Below are positions 58,120-64,000 of a stretch of DNA of 64,000 nucleotides, piece after piece. The translations under genes were made by a program, and so were the position numbers. Positions within the stretch are counted from its first letter, which is position 1, and each line of letters begins with the position of its first letter. The notes under the pieces are model-generated. The model did not search any database, had not been told where the DNA came from, and saw only the letters and a program-made list of their open reading frames with translations. Source of the DNA: Sweltsa coloradensis (Eukaryota; Arthropoda; Insecta; Plecoptera; Chloroperlidae). The stretch covers positions 248,001 through 312,000 of the forward strand of contig JAMZAV010000166.1 in the NCBI GenBank assembly GCA_024449915.1. Reading direction: 5' to 3'.

Positions 58120-58400
58120 TAAGTCCATAAACTAGTTCATGGGAACTTGAGTGATCAAGGTCATGAAATGAAGGAGTGGATTTTTAGATTCATGCACGCG
58201 ACAATGGTGGAAGAGTCAGAAGCTTACAGTTAAGTACCCCAGTACAAGGAGGGTCCTTGCACCAGAGACTTCACTGTAAGGCGACTGACTCTTCCATCAT
58301 TGCAGTAGTCATGAATCCTGATCCACTGTCACTTCAGGATCACTTTGATCATAACCCAACCAAGTTCATCCCATGAACCAGTTTATGAAGTAACTGAGTG
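58120..58400. repeat. Long imperfect inverted repeat
   Basis: CATAAACTAGTTCATGGGA pairs with TCCCATGAACCAGTTTATG; GTGGAAGAGTCAG pairs with CTGACTCTTCCA; the centre is near 58245. Likely a foldback element. Confidence 0.7.
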
Positions 58401-59379
58401 GAAAGAGTAAATGGTTATTAAAGTACAATAACATGAATACAACGAGCATGGGTTTAACAAGTATATTGAACAGTACTGTACAAGAAATGGCACTAGAAAA
58501 AGAAGACTATGTCCATGGCCTTGAAATTGCAAAGTGATAAGGGCTGTCACATAGTCACCCAACCAAAGTTGTCGAGATGAGTCGTTGACTAGAGATTGTA
58601 GCAGAGTTTGACAGAACGTGGTAGATGTGCGGCGAGTGTGGTTTGTTGGCGTAATGCGAGATGTTCCAGGTGCGGAGAGTAGAAGATTCTTTGCATTGAA
58701 GCAAAAGGCTCACGATGCAAAGATCTAAGTCTTATAGATCAAGCAGGTATCTGAAATAAAAACAACATGGCATATAGGAATATGCTAATAGGAGCAGCTC
58801 GACGTATGTGTTGCTGGTTTTGGAATTTTAGCACCTACTAGCTAAGTGGAAGCAGGTATCTGCAATAGAAATAACCAACTGGCCTCCTGGGACTCAAACC
58901 CAGTTTATCTACCTATGGCTACTTTGATATTGGTTGTATACGTCTGATGAGCGTGTTTTAAGTACTTCAAAGTTTGCCTGTCTGGGATAGGAACCCAGAT
59001 CAACTGGCTATGCTCACTATGAAATTGTTGCTCAAGCCTTTATAATGAAGTGATGAAACTCATTTCATTGTTTATGATTTTTTGAAAGAGGTTTGTCTGT
59101 TTGTGTGTGCGTTGTGTAATTATGAAGTCACTTCAGTCTGTCCGAGACTTGAACCCAGATCATCCGGCTTTGCTAACTAGGCAATTGTTGCTCGAGCTAC
59201 TATAATGAAGTGATGAAACTCTTAATTATTTAATTGTTTATAATTTTTTTAAAGCGGTTCGTCGTTTGTGTTGTGTAATTGGGAAGTCAGTTTGTCCCGA
59301 GACTCAAACCCAGATCATTTGGCTATTCTAACTATTCTATTGATGCTTGAGCAACGATAGATGTTGCTGTTGCTTGTTA

Positions 59380-59403
59380 CTCGCCCAGCGGGCGAGTAAT
59401 TAT
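59380..59403. repeat. Short perfect hairpin
   Basis: TTACTCGCCC-AGC-GGGCGAGTAA, a 10-base stem with a 3-base loop. Confidence 0.75.
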
Positions 59404-59531
59404 GTACATTACGTTTCAAACTACGCGGTCAACAGAGCATGGTGTGCGAAGTCCTCAATAGAGTGCGCCATGAGTTGATGATTGAGCCTTGATCTGACCT
59501 GACCTACACCAACCTTGACATCCAGTCAGAG

Positions 59532-59855
59532 CTTAGGTTTGTTTGTTTGTTTGTTCTGCTTCAACTAAAACACTTTACTCCCTCCAGGAGTATACCGGTG
59601 GGTGAAACGGAAATGGGAGTAAAAATCACAGTTACTACAACGCGGACAAATGAACGGCGTCGAGATGGTTTTGGCTGCTCCTACTCCTACTTCAGTAGCT
59701 GGTGTAAAAACACTACTCCAGTCTCACTTGTAAGTTATTACTGGACAAAAAAACGCCGCCTGGTTACACCCATCACGACTTACTCCAGGACAGAACAACG
59801 GCATTTTTCCAATATCTTACTCCTGGAGGATCTCAGGACAAACGAACAAACCTCT
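59532..59855. repeat. Inverted repeat spanning an unknown frame
   Basis: Left AGGTTTGTTTGTTTGTTTG and TACTCCCTCCAGGAGTA; right TACTCCTGGAGGATC and ACAAACGAACAAACCT. A 122-codon frame (59547-59915) overlies it and has no recognisable domain, so a MITE-like origin is more likely than a gene. Confidence 0.45.
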
Positions 59856-60496
59856 TGTCACAGCGTGTCAAGGCTTCTTTCTAGTGGTCTACTTTGCTGT
59901 GTTTCATGTGATTGAGTGTGGAATATTTAGTGTTGTTTTTTGTGAATGTGGAATATTTAGTGTTGTTACTGTGTAGATATGTGATCATTTGTTGCTTGTA
60001 AATATGTGGCGGTATTTACAAGGAGTTCCGATGAGGCAGATGTGGATTTCTAAGGCAACCTAACGCCTATCTTTGCGTCAGCAGTATTTATGTTGGTAAG
60101 TTGTAAAATGAAATTACGTAACTAAGTTATAGTTACTAGTAGTGGTTTGGAGTAGGAATACAAACTAGTGTTTTTAATTTCGGACTAGTAAATTAACAAG
60201 GGGGGAGTGCTAAATATTTTAAAATTTGAGCGCTGCGTGTGTGTTATGTGTACTTGAAAGTCAGCCTGTCTGGGACTAGAACCCAGATCATCTGGCTATT
60301 CTAGCTAAACTATTTTTGCTTGAGCTACTGTAATTAAGTGTTTGGTTTGAAGAGTGTTGTGTGGGTGATGTGTGCCACTGAAGTCAACTTGACTTAACCG
60401 ATAATCTGCTATTAACTAAATTGTTGCTGAGCTCATAATAAGTATCTATAAAAGAGCTATGGCCCGGAAATATTAAACGTAAATAAAACTTGTGCC

Positions 60497-61410
60497 GGCC
60501 ACTACTACTAACAATTTCGGGTGAACTTCCTCATCCATCATCAGTGAGCGAACGATTCCTCCGACTGCTTCCTAATCTCGGCCATGAGTCGAGCTTGTAC
60601 TATCGACCTACCAAAGTCCTTCTTGATGGTCGAATTCCAAATGGGGCTTAGTTCAAAACTTGGCTGACTTATCGGTTCCCTCACACATCGCATCACCGCT
60701 GCCTCTTTTATCTTTCTTTTCCACATATTTTCTTCACGCATAATGCATTTCACCTCCTCCCACTTGTATTCATGCATAGTCTCTCGGGCATGTTGAACCA
60801 ATAATGACGACTTACTATCACTGTGTTTCTTAATATTATGTTGATGTTCTCCTATGCGTACCTTCACTGGTCTACCTGTTTCCCCCACATACACCCTACC
60901 ACATAGATAAGGTATTTGGTATATAACACCCTACCACATAGATAAGGTATTTGGTATATAACATGTCTTGAACTCTTGACTTTCATCCTCCGGCTTTACT
61001 TTAGTGAACTGAGAACTCAGGGTATAGGATGACTGGAACACAGTACGGATATTTAATTTAGCTGCGATACGCCTGAATTTTTCGGAGAATCCCGGAACAT
61101 ACTCTACAGCTATGGTTTTCAGAGGTTTAGGTTTGACCCTACCCTCCTTATTCTCCAAAGGGTTCTTTTTCAAAATTCTTCTCACAAGTTTCTCCGAGTA
61201 CTTGTTGTACATAAAGGCATCCAACAGATAATTCTTCTCCTCTTCCAAAGATTTAGCATCGGAACAATGCGTATATGCCCGTGTCACTAAAGTCTTAACC
61301 ACACCAATTTTTACAGGCAGGGGCGATTCGATGTATGCCAACTCACACATCACAGTACATACATTTTGAATTGAATCACCTTTTGCATGTAAAAATTGGG
61401 TTAAGACTTT
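60497..61410 (-). pseudogene. Penelope-like element fragment (RT tail and GIY-YIG endonuclease)
   Basis: Read leftwards: VKIGVVKTLVTRAYTHCSDA, LEEEKNYLLDAFMYNKYSEK, VRRILKKNP from the RT C-terminal linker, then CGR-type VYVGETGRPVKVRIGEHQHN, the GIY-YIG nuclease start with its conserved Arg and following HARE. The family is reverse-transcribing and uses this nuclease for target cutting. A duplicated 33-base block near 60895-60962 breaks the frame between the two parts. 5'-truncated, so not active. Confidence 0.85.
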
Positions 61411-62176
61411 GGCCACACGGGCATATACGCATTGTAACGATGCTAAATCTTTGGAAGAGGAGAAGAATTATCTGTTGATGCGTTTATGTACAACAAGTAC
61501 TCAGAGAAACTTGTGAGAAGAATTTTGAATAAGAACCCTTTGGAGAATAGAGGGTAGGGTCAAACCAAAACCTCTGAAAACCATAGCTGTAGAGTATGTT
61601 TCAGGATTCTCCGAAAAATTCAGGCGTATCACAGCTAAATTCAATATCCGTACTGTCCAGTCATCCTATACCCTGCGTTCTCAGTGACTAAAAGTAAAGC
61701 CGGAGGATAAAAGTCAGAGTTCAAGACATGTTATATACCAAATACCTCGTCAATGTAGTAGGGTGTATGTGCGGGAAACAGGTAGACCAGTGAATGTACG
61801 CATAGGAGAACATCAACGTAATATTAAGAAACACAGTGGTAGTATGTAGTCATTATTGGTTCAACATGCCCGAGAGACTATGCATGTATACAAGTGGGAG
61901 GAGTTGAAATGCATTATGCGTGAAGAAAATGTGGAAAAGAAAGATAAAAGAGGCAGCAGTGATGCAATGTGTGAGGGAACCGATAAGTCAGCCAAGTTTT
62001 TAGCTAAGCGCCATTTGGAATTCGACCATCGAGAAGGACTTTGGTAGGTCGATAGTATAAGCTCGACTCATGGCCGAGATAAGGAAGCAGTCCGGTGAGG
62101 GAATCAGATTGCATTAACCTGATGATGGGTGAGGAAGTTTCAGCGTATTTTTTTTTTTTTTTTAAGTAAGTAGTGG
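61411..62176 (+). pseudogene. Second Penelope-like fragment, head-to-head with the first
   Basis: Same element on the + strand: CACACGGGCATATACGCATT, LEEEKNYL with frame breaks, then RVYVRETGRPVNVRIGEHQ and LVQHARETMHVYKWEELKCI. It has more stops than its partner. Both copies end outward in AGTAGTGGCC. The junction at 61410/61411 makes an about 750-base inverted repeat. Confidence 0.85.
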
Positions 62177-62599
62177 CCTCGGTCATAAGTTTTTAATTTA
62201 CATTTTACGATGATGAAGCGTTTGGTTTTACGTGTGATGTGTGTGTGATGTGTACTTTAAAGTCACCCTGTCTGGGACTCAAAACTATATCATCTGGCTT
62301 TGCTAACTTTGATATTGGTTGTGTATATGTCTGATGTGTATGTTTCAGTACTTGGAAGTCGGCCTGTCTGGGAAATGAACCCAGAATCTGTCTATGCTAA
62401 CTACGCAATTGTTGTTCAAGCGCCTATAATGAAGTGATGAAACTGGAATTATTTAATTGTTTATGATTTTTTTAAGCGGTTGTTTTTATGTTGTGTGTGC
62501 GTTGTGTACTTGGGAAGTCAGTCTGTCTGGGACTCGAACCCAGATCATCTAGCTATTCTAACTAAACTATTGTTGCTTGAGCTACTATAATGAAGTGTT

Positions 62600-63060
62600 T
62601 TGTTTAACGTGTGGTGTTAGACCTGATTTATATTACTAAAGTTGATTGCTGGTTGATTTTACTGGGGTAACCCACTTGAGTTTACATTAATTTCAAATTA
62701 CTCTCGTTTTCAAATGGTTTTCAACCTTCACACGCAGCGAGCGCTGCATGCTTTTCTGTCAACCTAACCGACAATTCACGTCTATACAAAGTCAGGCTGA
62801 CCGTATATTTGAAGTAAAGAGTAATGTCTCACTGTCTACAAATGCAGACAATTAAGCATGTCTGTTGATTTGCTGAAGCTGAGAATCAGATGTTAGGTTA
62901 TGTTTCCTGGAAATGGCGTCGCAATATACGGAAGTCAACCATCCTCTGTTAACACTACTCATATTATTGCTGGTTACGCAAGTAACTCAAAGAGTTTTTA
63001 CACGCTAAAATTACCTGGGCTAGAAAGCGAGTAATGTAAACCAAGTCTTAAGTGTTGTGT
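62600..63060. other. Stretch between tRNA-like units, nothing recognised
   Basis: Contains ACGCAGCGAGCGCTGCATGC, a short GC palindrome, and no gene. Confidence 0.4.
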
Positions 63061-63367
63061 ACTTTAAAGTCAGCCTGTCTGGGACTCAAACCCAGATCAT
63101 CTGGCTATTCTACCTAATCTATGTTTGCTTGAGCTACTATAATGAACTGTTTGGTTTGACGTGTGGTGTGTGGGTAATGTGTACTTAAAAGTCAGCCTAC
63201 ATGGGATTCAAACCCATGACATCTGAAGTTGCTTACTTGCCTATTGTTGCTTGAGCTACTATAATCAAGTATGAAATCTTTCATTATTTGATTGCTAATG
63301 TTTTTCTACAGTGGTTGTGTAAGTCTTTTGAGTGTGTGTTCTGTATTGAAAGTAGTACGCCTACATA

Positions 63368-63768
63368 CAGGCCCGTATTAACCATAAGACTAACTAGGCT
63401 CTAGCCTAGGGGCGCAAGCTCTCAGAGGGCGCAATGCGCCCTCTATGCGCCCTCTGAGAGCTCCTTGCAACAAAACTGCCTTATTTCGAGTATTGACTGC
63501 ACAAAAATTACATAATTTTGGTATTGTATTTAGCCCACTACTTTGTTCTAAAACTCTCAAACGCATTCTAAAAACCTGATTTCAAAACTTTTCGCCGGCG
63601 GCGCTATTGTTGGGGACTAGGTTCCCCAAACCCCCGTGCTTGGCCAACAAGGTACAAATTTTGAATTTTCCCCCCCTGCGGGCGCCCATGTAGGTAGATA
63701 AGGCCAATATACAGGGCACGCTTAAAATATTATAGCCTAGGGGCGCCAAATGCTTTAATCCGGCCCTG
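63368..63768. mobile_element. Non-autonomous hAT element, 401 bp, perfect 8-bp TSD
   Basis: Ends CAGGCCCGTATTAA and TTTAATCCGGCCCTG, flanked by CCTACATA at 63360-63367 and 63769-63776. Inside is a strong hairpin, CTCTCAGAGGGCGCA / TGCGCCCTCTGAGAG, around 63418-63462. Inserted in a tRNA-like unit. Confidence 0.9.
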
Positions 63769-64000
63769 CCTACATAAGATCTGAAACCATGACATCTGAA
63801 GGTTCTAACTTTCCTATTGTTGCTTGAGCTACAAAAAATCAAGTAAAAATCTTTCATTATTTAATTGCTTATGTTTTTTTAAGCAGTTATGTATATCTGT
63901 TGAGTGTGAGTTATGTTCTTGAAAGTAAGCCTGCATTAGATTCGAACACATGGCATCTGAAGGTGCTTACTTCCCTATTTTTGTTAGAGCTACTATAATC

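Larger units (their letters stand above)
58870..64000 (-). repeat. Array of tRNA-like units (about 12), interrupted by other elements
   Basis: Units on the - strand have an A box-like AGTAGCTCAAGCAACAATAG and a B box CTGGGTTCGAGTCCCAGAC, as at about 62516-62592. Reverse B boxes lie near 58890, 58986, 59147, 59300, 60271, 62274, 62370, 62530, 63081, 63204, 63780 and 63940. Some neighbours are 100-160 bases apart and share TATAATGAAGTGATGAAACT. It runs off the right end. Divergence argues for an old tRNA-derived repeat cluster, not tRNA genes. Confidence 0.75.

Noticed and set aside
59547..59915. 122-codon + frame
   Set aside because: Lies on an inverted repeat and matches no domain; treated as MITE-like sequence.
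62516..62592. Functional tRNA gene
   Set aside because: A and B boxes are present but the acceptor stem does not pair and there are many diverged neighbours, so it is a tRNA-derived repeat.

Overview
The window is AT-rich genomic DNA of an invertebrate animal. Its genes are split by long introns with GT..AG junctions, it carries AATAAA polyadenylation signals, and it is crowded with transposable elements. The esterase fragment and the LINE fragment look arthropod-like, so a crustacean or similar marine invertebrate is my best guess; the species cannot be fixed from this sequence. There are no bacterial features and no CRISPR array.

Region 1 (1-8.1 kb): the 3' part of a carboxylesterase gene on the + strand, seven exons ending at a stop at 7945 with a polyA signal at 8056. 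The exons carry the catalytic Ser, Glu and His. Its introns hold SINE copies, a TA-flanked MITE (3679-4166) and a palindromic MITE (5254-5534). Part of the Glu exon is tandemly duplicated inside the following intron.

Region 2 (8.1-12.3 kb): intergenic repeats: a tRNA-derived SINE, two rolling-circle-like elements, and a 625-bp TTAA-flanked MITE sitting exactly between the two units of a 146-bp tandem duplication.

Region 3 (12.3-32.9 kb): a gene I infer from splice sites and phase: a secreted propeptide with a CCAAT/CRE/TATA promoter, a signal peptide and dibasic cleavage sites. It has six small exons joined entirely by phase-1 introns, plus a possible alternative last exon. Its introns are filled with a Helentron-like family (several near-complete copies, one nested in another), SINEs including a 5S rRNA-derived one, and tandem duplications.

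Region 4 (33-49 kb): gene-poor. It holds a broken Myb/SANT-like domain, a hAT-like transposase scrap, two hAT-type non-autonomous elements with 8-bp target duplications, a serpin-like exon with a frame break and duplicated exons upstream, many foldback elements, and a rolling-circle element whose exact empty site is present as a nearby paralogous duplicate.

Region 5 (49-64 kb): a decayed LINE (RT tail plus RNase H) containing a MITE, another rolling-circle copy, an inverted hAT-like element, a cluster of AGGTCA-type sites beside a long inverted repeat, and a long array of tRNA-like units interrupted by a head-to-head pair of Penelope-like element fragments and by a hAT element.

The most unusual signal is the 8-mer TAGGCCTA, with a rarer companion TACCGGTA. 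It occurs about two dozen times by eye, where about one is expected. In paralogous comparisons inside this window it looks like a six-base insertion of GGCCTA at a TA dinucleotide, as if TA were duplicated around a four-base GC core.
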